Part shown: positions 1 to 4,901 of the stretch, one piece after another
How the letters are laid out: each line of letters starts with the position of its first letter
Position numbering within the stretch: position 1 is the first letter of the stretch
DNA from: a virus
IMG/VR virus record: IMGVR_UViG_3300028844_003566
Coordinates: 1 to 36,106 of that record
DNA: 36,106 nucleotides
Reading direction: 5' to 3' (one strand)
Translations under genes and position numbers: made by a program
Notes under the pieces: model-generated
Seen by the model: only the letters and a program-made list of their open reading frames with translations
What the model was told of the DNA's origin: nothing
The model's database searches: none

Positions 1-84
1 CTATAGCTCTGTTCTTACTGAATCTATTACTGTATATAACACTATAGGCATGATCATTAATATTAGCTTGATTATGTATTTCAT
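1..84 (-). CDS. Tiny predicted membrane peptide (27 aa)
   Basis: A short reading frame whose ATG overlaps the TGA of the upstream zinc-binding protein gene (ATGA). The TAG stop is the first codon of the window. The product is almost entirely hydrophobic (MKYIIKLILMIMPIVLY, then a short polar tail), as expected for one transmembrane helix. No family is recognised. The start overlap suggests translational coupling. The preceding A-AAA-AAG heptamer could also let ribosomes shift -1 from the upstream gene into this frame, which would give that protein a membrane anchor (inference). Confidence 0.5.
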   Translation of the reverse strand: MKYIIKLILMIMPIVLYTVIDSVRTEL

Positions 85-123
85 TTCTTTTTTGTTGTGC
101 CTTCAATTCGGGTTAAATTGGCT
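79..123. repeat. Direct repeat copy 1 (45 bp, encodes shared C-terminal tail)
   Basis: This 45-bp stretch is identical to 2150-2194. A shorter, nearly identical version (29 bp, one extra T) lies at 2746-2774. On the minus strand it encodes the tail NLTRIEGTTKKK and the ATGA stop/start overlap. Confidence 0.9.
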
Positions 124-530
124 GTGCAGCTATCCTTCATTGAGCCGCCACACATAACAACACCTGACAGCGTTTTATCAGAGATGGCTTCATACTCGTT
201 TGTTTCACGCTGACAGACATCGCAGATAGCAGTTGTTTCCATTTTGGAAACATGTGGTTCGCAAGTGCATTCTTGATCAGCATAGCCACCAAAGCAGTGG
301 GCGCACTTGCCGTACCAAGGAAGAGATTTATCTTCTTTGTTCTCCTCATCCTCAACCTCTCCGTCAATACTAACGAGAAACTCTTTGCTGTCTTGTCCCC
401 AAACCATATCGCACTCGTTATCATAAAGATGTTGTGCTAGATCTTCGTGTTCCTTTGCAAGATATTCCACGATAGATTGTTTTAACTCATCTGCTGTGAG
501 GTAGATGGTTTTAAGTGATGTTGTTTTCAT
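81..530 (-). CDS. Cys-rich putative zinc-binding protein (149 aa)
   Basis: No family is recognised. The N-terminal half is acidic and probably helical. The C-terminal half has paired cysteines: CAHC near residue 76, CTC near 88, CDVC near 103, and single Cys near 127 and 135. This suggests one or two zinc ribbons. The last 13 residues (ending NLTRIEGTTKKK) are identical to the C-terminus of the nuclease candidate at 2152-2748 and come from the 45-bp direct repeat. The tail may therefore have been copied between genes rather than belonging to the original fold. The stop overlaps the ATG of the membrane peptide downstream. Confidence 0.75.
   Translation of the reverse strand: MKTTSLKTIYLTADELKQSIVEYLAKEHEDLAQHLYDNECDMVWGQDSKEFLVSIDGEVEDEENKEDKSLPWYGKCAHCFGGYADQECTCEPHVSKMETTAICDVCQRETNEYEAISDKTLSGVVMCGGSMKDSCTANLTRIEGTTKKK
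87..93 (-). other. Candidate -1 frameshift heptamer A-AAA-AAG (copy 1)
   Basis: Read in the zero frame the codons are ACA AAA AAG AAA TGA, so A-AAA-AAG (the heptamer type used in E. coli dnaX) lies one codon before the stop. A -1 slip would enter the frame of the downstream 27-aa membrane peptide. No stimulatory stem-loop was verified. Confidence 0.3.
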
Positions 531-541
531 TTATTCTTCTT

Positions 542-739
542 TTACAGTCCTATAAGCTTCTTGATTCTATCGAATAAAGATGCGCCTTTCTTTTGGATTA
601 CGATCTTTCCACGTTTGCTGGTTACAATCACGTCGGAACCATCATCGATTTGGGCATCATTTAGGTGTGCCTCTGCAACGTCTGTCCAGATGTGCTGCCC
701 CGATCCCGTTGTTTTCTTTACTTTACTCTCTGTGATCAT
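542..739 (-). CDS. Small AbrB/MazE-like protein (65 aa)
   Basis: The C-terminal half (SDVIVTSKRGKIVIQKK) resembles the beta-hairpin of SpoVT/AbrB and MazE-type swapped-hairpin DNA-binding proteins, which act as transcription regulators or antitoxins. I chose the ATG at 739, just after the TAA of the upstream gene and preceded by GATGAAGAA. A longer in-frame start at 787 would overlap the upstream gene by 47 bases. No toxin gene is recognisable next to it. The fold assignment rests on motif resemblance only. Confidence 0.6.
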   Translation of the reverse strand: MITESKVKKTTGSGQHIWTDVAEAHLNDAQIDDGSDVIVTSKRGKIVIQKKGASLFDRIKKLIGL

Positions 740-740
740 T

Positions 741-1379
741 TTATTCTTCATCCTCATCATGATGGCATCGAAACTCTGGATCTCCACATTCGGGGCATTT
801 GAAATCTCTCACCGCTTCTTCTCTTCTATCGCATTTTTCGCAAATGAATACGCCATTATCTTCTCTGATTGGACGCCGGATTCCACAGAAACTACAAGTA
901 GTTACCTCATCATCTTTCTCATCAAATGCTCCGCAATCACAAGCGTGCCAATCTTTATGCCATTTGCATTCTGGTGGGTGCTTATCCCGTCCCGAAGGAC
1001 ATAAATCGCATCCAGAGCCTTGGCATTTTGCACAGTTTAATGGAACATAAAAGCTGGGATGATCAAACTGATACCAACCATCTAAGGTTTTCATTTCCAG
1101 ATTTAGATCGTCATAGTTCTCAACATAGCCACCATTTGTGATTCCATCAAGTCGGTTTAGGAGATTAATAGATGAGAAACCTGCGAAGTATGCCTTATCT
1201 TCTTCTGGATATTCTATTACTTTATTGCCCTCGATGCTTTTGATAATCATATCGTCAAGATCTCTAATCTCTTCGCTTGCTCTGCGATTGAGGGATTTGA
1301 GTTTAATGATTTCTTTTTTTAGTTCCCGATTTTGTTCTCGGAGTTTATCAATTTGGATAAATACGGTTTCGTCATTCAT
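741..1379 (-). CDS. Coiled-coil protein with several zinc-ribbon-like Cys clusters (212 aa)
   Basis: Residues 1-50 are a charged heptad-like helix, probably a coiled coil. From about residue 115 there are many cysteine pairs: CAKCQGSGCDLC, a CDC with nearby His residues, CSFCG, CEKC, and CPEC with a later C and HH. These suggest two or three zinc-binding ribbons of the double-zinc-ribbon or rubredoxin-like type. The acidic C-terminus is HHDEDEE. The start overlaps the TGA of the preceding gene (ATGA). I do not recognise the family. A nucleic-acid or protein adaptor role is plausible but unproven. Confidence 0.75.
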   Translation of the reverse strand: MNDETVFIQIDKLREQNRELKKEIIKLKSLNRRASEEIRDLDDMIIKSIEGNKVIEYPEEDKAYFAGFSSINLLNRLDGITNGGYVENYDDLNLEMKTLDGWYQFDHPSFYVPLNCAKCQGSGCDLCPSGRDKHPPECKWHKDWHACDCGAFDEKDDEVTTCSFCGIRRPIREDNGVFICEKCDRREEAVRDFKCPECGDPEFRCHHDEDEE

Positions 1380-1858
1380 TTATCTAACTCTCGCAAGTTA
1401 TGATTTAAGTTTGCCATTTGCTCTTCTTTGGTTGGCGGCTCCATTCCCAATCGTTCTGCCATTTCTTTGGCCGATTCGGTGTTCCTCTCTCTCGCAGTTT
1501 TTGCTGCTTTGGATCTTCCTTTGGATGGGGGTTGAATGCCATCTTCTTTTATTTCGAAGAACCTATCTCGATAATCATCACAAAGTTCAATCACAAATGA
1601 TTTTCCTGCATTTTCTGGTGCCATTCTGTCTTCGAGCCAGTCAAGCCTATCGCTGCACTCTTTCCAGCAGTGATTCGCCGCTGCGAGTTCTTCTTGCATT
1701 TCCAACTTCCACTGGCACCATTCTTCTTGCTTTTTCAGCAAGGCTTTCTTGAGTTCAACTTCCCATTCAAGCTGCTCCTCAAGTTCTTTGATTCTTAGTT
1801 CCAAACTATCCTCACTTGTGGTTGGGTGGTTACCTTTTGTATCTTTATTATCGCTCAT
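1376..1858 (-). CDS. Coiled-coil protein of unknown function (160 aa)
   Basis: Residues 15-75 are rich in E, L, K, Q and W with heptad spacing, which predicts a long coiled coil. The middle contains an acidic segment (ELCDDYRDRFFEIKEDG), followed by a basic linker (PPSKGRSKAAKTARER). Both ends overlap neighbours by four bases (ATGA), so it belongs to a coupled block with 741-1379 and 1855-2088. AAGGAAGAG precedes the start. No family is recognised. Confidence 0.75.
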   Translation of the reverse strand: MSDNKDTKGNHPTTSEDSLELRIKELEEQLEWEVELKKALLKKQEEWCQWKLEMQEELAAANHCWKECSDRLDWLEDRMAPENAGKSFVIELCDDYRDRFFEIKEDGIQPPSKGRSKAAKTARERNTESAKEMAERLGMEPPTKEEQMANLNHNLRELDK

Positions 1859-2088
1859 TTCTCTTCCTTATAGTAATCTGGGTGTTTTATCTGGCATCTA
1901 TTCCCAGTTAACCTCTCCATCGCTGGTGATAGAAGATGCGCCACTCTTGTCAATGCGATAGCGCCGTTTTCATCGCCGAGTTCTTCACAGAGGGTTTTGG
2001 TTCGATTAAGGAACTCAAAGTTGTATCCTCTCTCAAAGAGTTCTTCAAGCTCTTTTACTTTTTGCTCGATTGCTTGTTCATCGTTCAT
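1855..2088 (-). CDS. Small helical protein of unknown function (77 aa)
   Basis: The product is predicted all-helical (QKVKELEELFERGYNFEF, then an Ala/Leu-rich helix). Start and stop codons both overlap neighbouring frames (ATGA). The C-terminus DYYKEEK resembles the end of the short frame just upstream (DYYGEEK, 2085-2138), and the DNA around both stop/start overlaps is similar. The intergenic piece may therefore be the remnant of a duplicated gene end. Confidence 0.7.
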   Translation of the reverse strand: MNDEQAIEQKVKELEELFERGYNFEFLNRTKTLCEELGDENGAIALTRVAHLLSPAMERLTGNRCQIKHPDYYKEEK

Positions 2089-2138
2089 TTCTCTTCTCCG
2101 TAATAATCACTACTCCAACAATCCTCTCTATCTCTCAC
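2085..2138 (-). CDS. Possible gene-end remnant (17 codons, GTG start)
   Basis: A short frame reading MRDREDCWSSDYYGEEK that stops in an ATGA overlap with the next gene. There is no good ribosome binding site before the GTG. Its ending matches that of the 77-aa gene downstream. It is more likely a decayed fragment than a real gene. Confidence 0.2.
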   Translation of the reverse strand: MRDREDCWSSDYYGEEK

Positions 2139-2149
2139 GTCTGGGTTGT

Positions 2150-2194
2150 TTTCATTTCTTTTTTGTTGTGCCTTCAATTCGGGTTAAATTGGCT
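2150..2194. repeat. Direct repeat copy 2 (45 bp)
   Basis: Identical to 79-123. It forms the 3' end of the nuclease candidate gene, encoding the tail NLTRIEGTTKKK and its stop. Together with copy 3 at 2746-2774 it brackets that gene. Confidence 0.9.
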
Positions 2195-2748
2195 ATCAAT
2201 TCTCGCAAGTGCTCCGTTGGTCGAGCAGGATCAATCTTAGTACAGAGTTGCTTAACTGTCGCCCAGCCAATCTTGGGGTCGTTTAATCCTGCTCGCTTCC
2301 GCAGAACATTGTCGAGACGCTCAATCACTGTCGGATCAATCTGCCCCTCGCAAAGTGATTGAACCTGTTCCCAGTGACCCAAGCCGGCATAAGTTTTAGT
2401 GCCCCACAAGAGCTTATCTTTTTGCTTTTCTAACCATGGCTCAAGATCGCTTCCACGAGCAAAGTAATGCTCGCCCGTGAACTCAAACCCTTCTTCAGTC
2501 TTTTGGTATTGAGAGAACACCCAATGAACCTTTCTATACTCATCGAGCTTTGGTAGTGTCAGGTTCCTCGCTGTTGATACCTGCTTCTTTACTACATCAG
2601 AAGTCTTCAGTTCAATCTTATGCTCAGTACCATCCACGATTAGTGTAGCGTCTGGAATGTATTTGTTTGACCTTCCTTGTAGCGGTGTTAGATCGAATAG
2701 TTTAATCTGTGCATTTTCCCTTGCGTCGTCTTGTGTTGTCCTAATCAT
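2152..2748 (-). CDS. Putative PD-(D/E)XK restriction-type endonuclease (198 aa)
   Basis: The core signature is at residues 32-50: PDATLIVDG, a short strand, then IELKTSD. This matches the PD...(D/E)XK arrangement of restriction-type nucleases, with candidate catalytic residues D33, E47 and K49. Length suits a small type II-like enzyme. The C-terminal half is helical with basic patches. The last residues are shared with the protein encoded at 81-530. The gene is bracketed by copies of a direct repeat (2746-2774 and 2150-2194), as would be left by insertion or duplication of a nuclease cassette. Methyltransferase genes lie upstream at 3363-4901. Substrate and specificity cannot be read from the sequence. 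Confidence 0.65.
   Translation of the reverse strand: MIRTTQDDARENAQIKLFDLTPLQGRSNKYIPDATLIVDGTEHKIELKTSDVVKKQVSTARNLTLPKLDEYRKVHWVFSQYQKTEEGFEFTGEHYFARGSDLEPWLEKQKDKLLWGTKTYAGLGHWEQVQSLCEGQIDPTVIERLDNVLRKRAGLNDPKIGWATVKQLCTKIDPARPTEHLRELIANLTRIEGTTKKK
2158..2164 (-). other. Candidate -1 frameshift heptamer A-AAA-AAG (copy 2)
   Basis: Same context as copy 1: zero-frame AAA AAG AAA TGA at the end of the nuclease gene. A -1 shift here would add only a short tail (the next frame reads MKTTQT and stops), so this copy may be a passive by-product of the repeat. Confidence 0.2.
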
Positions 2749-2801
2749 TTCTTTTTTGTTGTGCCTTTCAATTCACTCTTCTTGCACGGTCGTGAAGGCA
2801 T
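2745..2801 (-). CDS. Possible 18-codon leader ending at the nuclease start
   Basis: The frame reads MPSRPCKKSELKGTTKKK and stops in an ATGA overlap with the nuclease ATG. It repeats the GTTKKK-stop arrangement of the other two repeat copies. It overlaps the 3' end of 2773-3174 in another frame. It could couple translation into the nuclease gene, but nothing beyond this pattern supports it. Confidence 0.25.
   Translation of the reverse strand: MPSRPCKKSELKGTTKKK
2746..2774. repeat. Direct repeat copy 3 (29 bp, one base insertion)
   Basis: Matches the first 28 bases from the ATG side of copies 1 and 2, except for one extra T (tttcaattc instead of ttcaattc). It covers the start codon and leader of the nuclease candidate gene. 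Confidence 0.85.
2751..2757 (-). other. Candidate -1 frameshift heptamer A-AAA-AAG (copy 3)
   Basis: Lies three bases before the nuclease ATG. If the 18-codon leader is translated, a -1 slip would enter the nuclease frame. It may also simply be an A-rich leader. Confidence 0.2.
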
Positions 2802-3174
2802 CCGTAGTGTGCTCGTCAAGCTTGATGCCCATCGAGATTCTAAAGGGTGCTTCCAAGTCTGTGTTGAAGTTGTTGGACTCAATGATCACGTCAATGAATT
2901 CGTCGTTGATGCCGACGATCTCGCCGATCAATTCCCCTGGCTCAAAACGATGCTCCCCGTAGCATTGAAGATCATCACCGTAAAAGCCGCCATGAGGAGA
3001 TTTGCGGGCAGAGCTTTGATTCAGAGAAACATATTTATTTCGTCTCCAAGTTCCTGCTCTTCTGGTATATAAACCTGGGCGTCCTCGCTTGGCTAGTTGA
3101 GCACCTCCACCTCCCTTATGGAAATGGAAAATAAAAGCGTGCTTCTTTGTTGTTAACTTATCACCGATATTCAT
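2773..3174 (-). CDS. Hypothetical protein (133 aa)
   Basis: No family is recognised. The first 65 residues are basic with a Gly-rich run (KGGGGAQLAKRGRPG) and several Arg pairs, which could bind nucleic acid. The C-terminal half looks like a small beta domain (GELIGEIVGI...EFIDVIIES). The start codon overlaps the stop of the small membrane peptide gene upstream (TAATG). Confidence 0.65.
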   Translation of the reverse strand: MNIGDKLTTKKHAFIFHFHKGGGGAQLAKRGRPGLYTRRAGTWRRNKYVSLNQSSARKSPHGGFYGDDLQCYGEHRFEPGELIGEIVGINDEFIDVIIESNNFNTDLEAPFRISMGIKLDEHTTDAFTTVQEE

Positions 3175-3269
3175 TAGTTCTTCTTTCTGTTATTATATAA
3201 ATTAAGTATCCACAAACCTGCGGCATAATATATTATCATTGAGCCAATGGTAATGATAAATTCTTTCAT
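3174..3269 (-). CDS. Tiny predicted membrane protein (31 aa)
   Basis: Reads MKEFIITIGSMIIYYAAGLW followed by a short polar tail ending NNRKKN. It has one hydrophobic helix and a positive C-terminus. The stop overlaps the ATG of the next gene (TAATG), and the start lies two bases after the stop of another tiny membrane protein. No family is recognised. Confidence 0.55.
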   Translation of the reverse strand: MKEFIITIGSMIIYYAAGLWILNLYNNRKKN

Positions 3270-3271
3270 TC

Positions 3272-3373
3272 TTATATTCCAAAAAGTTTCATTAGGATTG
3301 AGCCGATGGCTAGGACTACAGCAATTGCAGCAGCAATCACTATCCAATCAGGATCATCATCATTATACCACAT
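3272..3373 (-). CDS. Tiny predicted membrane protein (33 aa)
   Basis: An acidic N-terminus (MWYNDDDPDW) is followed by one strongly hydrophobic helix (IVIAAAIAVVLAIGSIL) and MKLFGI. The ATG overlaps the last 11 bases of the NPPF methyltransferase gene. Composition is like phage small membrane proteins, but function is unknown. Confidence 0.55.
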   Translation of the reverse strand: MWYNDDDPDWIVIAAAIAVVLAIGSILMKLFGI

Positions 3374-3923
3374 TAAGAGCTACCTTTGTAGTCTTGCGAG
3401 GGACGTTCAGTTCCTTCATAATGATTTGCTTGGGTAGGAAGTTCCAGCAATAATAACTGCTGCTAAACGTAATCTTATTATTATCTCTGCCGTCAGGCGA
3501 AACAAACTTCATACGCTTGTCGAACATCAAAAGCTGTAGATCTCTGTCCTTGAACAACTGTTTTGGAGCAGAGTCATTCAACCAAGTGTTGGTCATAATC
3601 AAAGCGAATGGCTTGTTGAATGACAGAGCCCGCTCGAAGAACTTCCGCTTGTTGGTGAAGGGCGGATTAGAAACAATCACATCCCACTCCTCAGGCTCGT
3701 ACTCAAAGAAGTCCTTACCCTCATCAATATGAGAAGCCACTACAGTATTCTGCTTAGAGATCTGCTTTACAAACTCACTGGTCTGGTCATCGAATGGACA
3801 CCAGACAATTGCACCCTCTGGGATGTATTCAAGGATGGGCTCAACTCCATAGTCAGGAGTATAGCACTCATCGTTGTTACCCTTCGAGTACAGTAGCTTT
3901 TTACTATCAATATCTTTATTCAT
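3363..3923 (-). CDS. Putative DNA N6-adenine methyltransferase, NPPF type (186 aa)
   Basis: Motif IV of amino-methyltransferases is clear (DVIVSNPPFTNK, about residues 82-93), as is an upstream YTP followed by an IVWCPFDDQ segment in the place of the AdoMet-binding motif. This pattern is seen in small phage methyltransferase-like proteins, some annotated only as N6 DNA methylase. The usual DxFxGxG motif I is missing, so activity is uncertain. It lies downstream of the helicase-methyltransferase and nuclease genes and could protect phage DNA against the neighbouring nucleases (inference). The leader contains AAGGGGA and an extended -10 element at 3938-3946. Confidence 0.7.
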   Translation of the reverse strand: MNKDIDSKKLLYSKGNNDECYTPDYGVEPILEYIPEGAIVWCPFDDQTSEFVKQISKQNTVVASHIDEGKDFFEYEPEEWDVIVSNPPFTNKRKFFERALSFNKPFALIMTNTWLNDSAPKQLFKDRDLQLLMFDKRMKFVSPDGRDNNKITFSSSYYCWNFLPKQIIMKELNVPRKTTKVALNVV

Positions 3924-3937
3924 GTGTCCCCTTGATT

Positions 3938-3946
3938 ATTATATCA
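3938..3946 (-). promoter_or_regulatory. Extended -10 promoter candidate upstream of the NPPF methyltransferase
   Basis: TGATATAAT on the minus strand, 15 bases before the start codon region, fits the extended -10 form TGnTATAAT. No good -35 box is present. The site falls in the 27-base gap between two genes. Confidence 0.4.
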
Positions 3947-3950
3947 CAGG

Positions 3951-4451
3951 CTAGATAACCTGTTCACCGTATTCTTGGATCTCTTTCCAAGTTACAGTTG
4001 CAGCCAAACGTGGGTCCTTCTGTTGACTCACGGTATCAAACTTCTTTGCAAGCTTCGGTAATAAGATGTCTACAACCTTTTTACCAGACAGTTTCCAGCT
4101 TTCAGTAAGCTTTCCGTCCTCGAAACGGTTGTAGTAGTGCTCTGGGTATTTACCGAGCTTTTCTGTAACAAGATATTTCTCTTGTTCCCGCCAGTCTTTT
4201 TGGACTGAAATGCCAGTATAAGATCCTTGGCATTTCTTGCCTGTCGTCGATTTGTACTCGACGGGCTGACCTTGTTCGTTGATGCCATCAGCACCAGCGT
4301 ACATAGTTGGACCAGGCATTTGATGGTTTAAAGAACAAGTTGCATAGATCTCTTTAGCTCTTGCATAAGAGAATGGATCACCCCAGTCCTTCTCCTGGCA
4401 GAGATCCCACATTTCTTTGTACAACTCTTGGAACTTTTGCTCTGGTGTCAT
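3951..4451 (-). CDS. Putative PD-(D/E)XK restriction endonuclease (166 aa)
   Basis: The signature GADGI, an eight-residue turn, then VEYKSTTGKK near residues 52-70 fits the PD-(D/E)XK nuclease core with D, E and K as candidate catalytic residues. The following KCQGSYTGISVQ segment is Gly-rich, as in type II enzymes. The ATG at 4451 is preceded by a perfect AAGGAGG at suitable distance. The in-frame GTG two codons earlier overlaps that site and is rejected. The gene lies directly downstream of the methyltransferase-half gene, which supports a restriction-modification-like role. Specificity is unknown. Confidence 0.65.
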   Translation of the reverse strand: MTPEQKFQELYKEMWDLCQEKDWGDPFSYARAKEIYATCSLNHQMPGPTMYAGADGINEQGQPVEYKSTTGKKCQGSYTGISVQKDWREQEKYLVTEKLGKYPEHYYNRFEDGKLTESWKLSGKKVVDILLPKLAKKFDTVSQQKDPRLAATVTWKEIQEYGEQVI

Positions 4452-4487
4452 ATGCACCTCCTTCGTGATAATAGTGTACCACGGGTT

Positions 4488-4901
4488 CTATTCTTGTCCA
4501 GTAAAAATATCTTCTAAGTTTTGTTCTAGAGTATTTGCACATTTAATATTTGATTTTAACGCTTTAGCATGAGGGCGAAAATCTTCAACATTAATTTGTT
4601 TTTTGTTTCCCGTAACTTCCCTTAGAAGTCTTCGCCTACATGTTTGGATATTATCTTCCATAATATCTACGCCATAAGTTGTCTGAAGCGCCTGGAGCGG
4701 GGTTGAGCCGTTCTGAATCTTCCTCTCCAAGACTCTAACCAAGAAGTTTCCATCGCCGCAAGCAGGGTCAATGAATGTTTTCTCTGGATCAGTGAAGACC
4801 TCTTGAGGTAGTTTATCTAGCATTTCGTCTACAAGCCATTGTGGTGTAAAGACTTCTCCGAGGGCATCCGAACGTTTTTTGGATTTTATCAAGCTGCTCA
4901 T
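4488..4901 (-). CDS. Stand-alone N-terminal half of an N6-adenine methyltransferase (137 aa)
   Basis: The sequence contains GEVFTPQWLVDEMLDKLP, motif I DPACGDGNF and a YGVDIMEDNI acidic motif II. This is the classical AdoMet-binding half of gamma-type N6-adenine methyltransferases such as Eco57I or type I HsdM. The protein ends just where the catalytic NPPY motif should follow, so it lacks motif IV and the target-recognition region. The start ATG overlaps the stop of the 1113-aa gene (ATGA), implying coupled synthesis. The segment TP..L.DEMLDKLPQE..D...TF.DPA is shared with that larger protein, pointing to duplication. It may supply the intact motif I in trans (inference). Confidence 0.75.
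   Translation of the reverse strand: MSSLIKSKKRSDALGEVFTPQWLVDEMLDKLPQEVFTDPEKTFIDPACGDGNFLVRVLERKIQNGSTPLQALQTTYGVDIMEDNIQTCRRRLLREVTGNKKQINVEDFRPHAKALKSNIKCANTLEQNLEDIFTGQE

Noticed and set aside
542-739. Toxin-antitoxin pair based on the MazE/AbrB-like protein
   Set aside because: Neither neighbour resembles a toxin; the upstream gene is a coiled-coil zinc protein and the downstream one a Cys-rich protein.
561-1004. Plus-strand open frames in the first kilobases
   Set aside because: They mirror minus-strand genes with coherent Cys motifs and overlapping starts. All supported genes run on the minus strand.
4468-4473. TATTAT as a -10 box before the PD-(D/E)XK gene at 3951-4451
   Set aside because: The nearest TTGACA-like box lies 21 bases away, too far for a normal spacer. 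Expression from the upstream promoter is enough.
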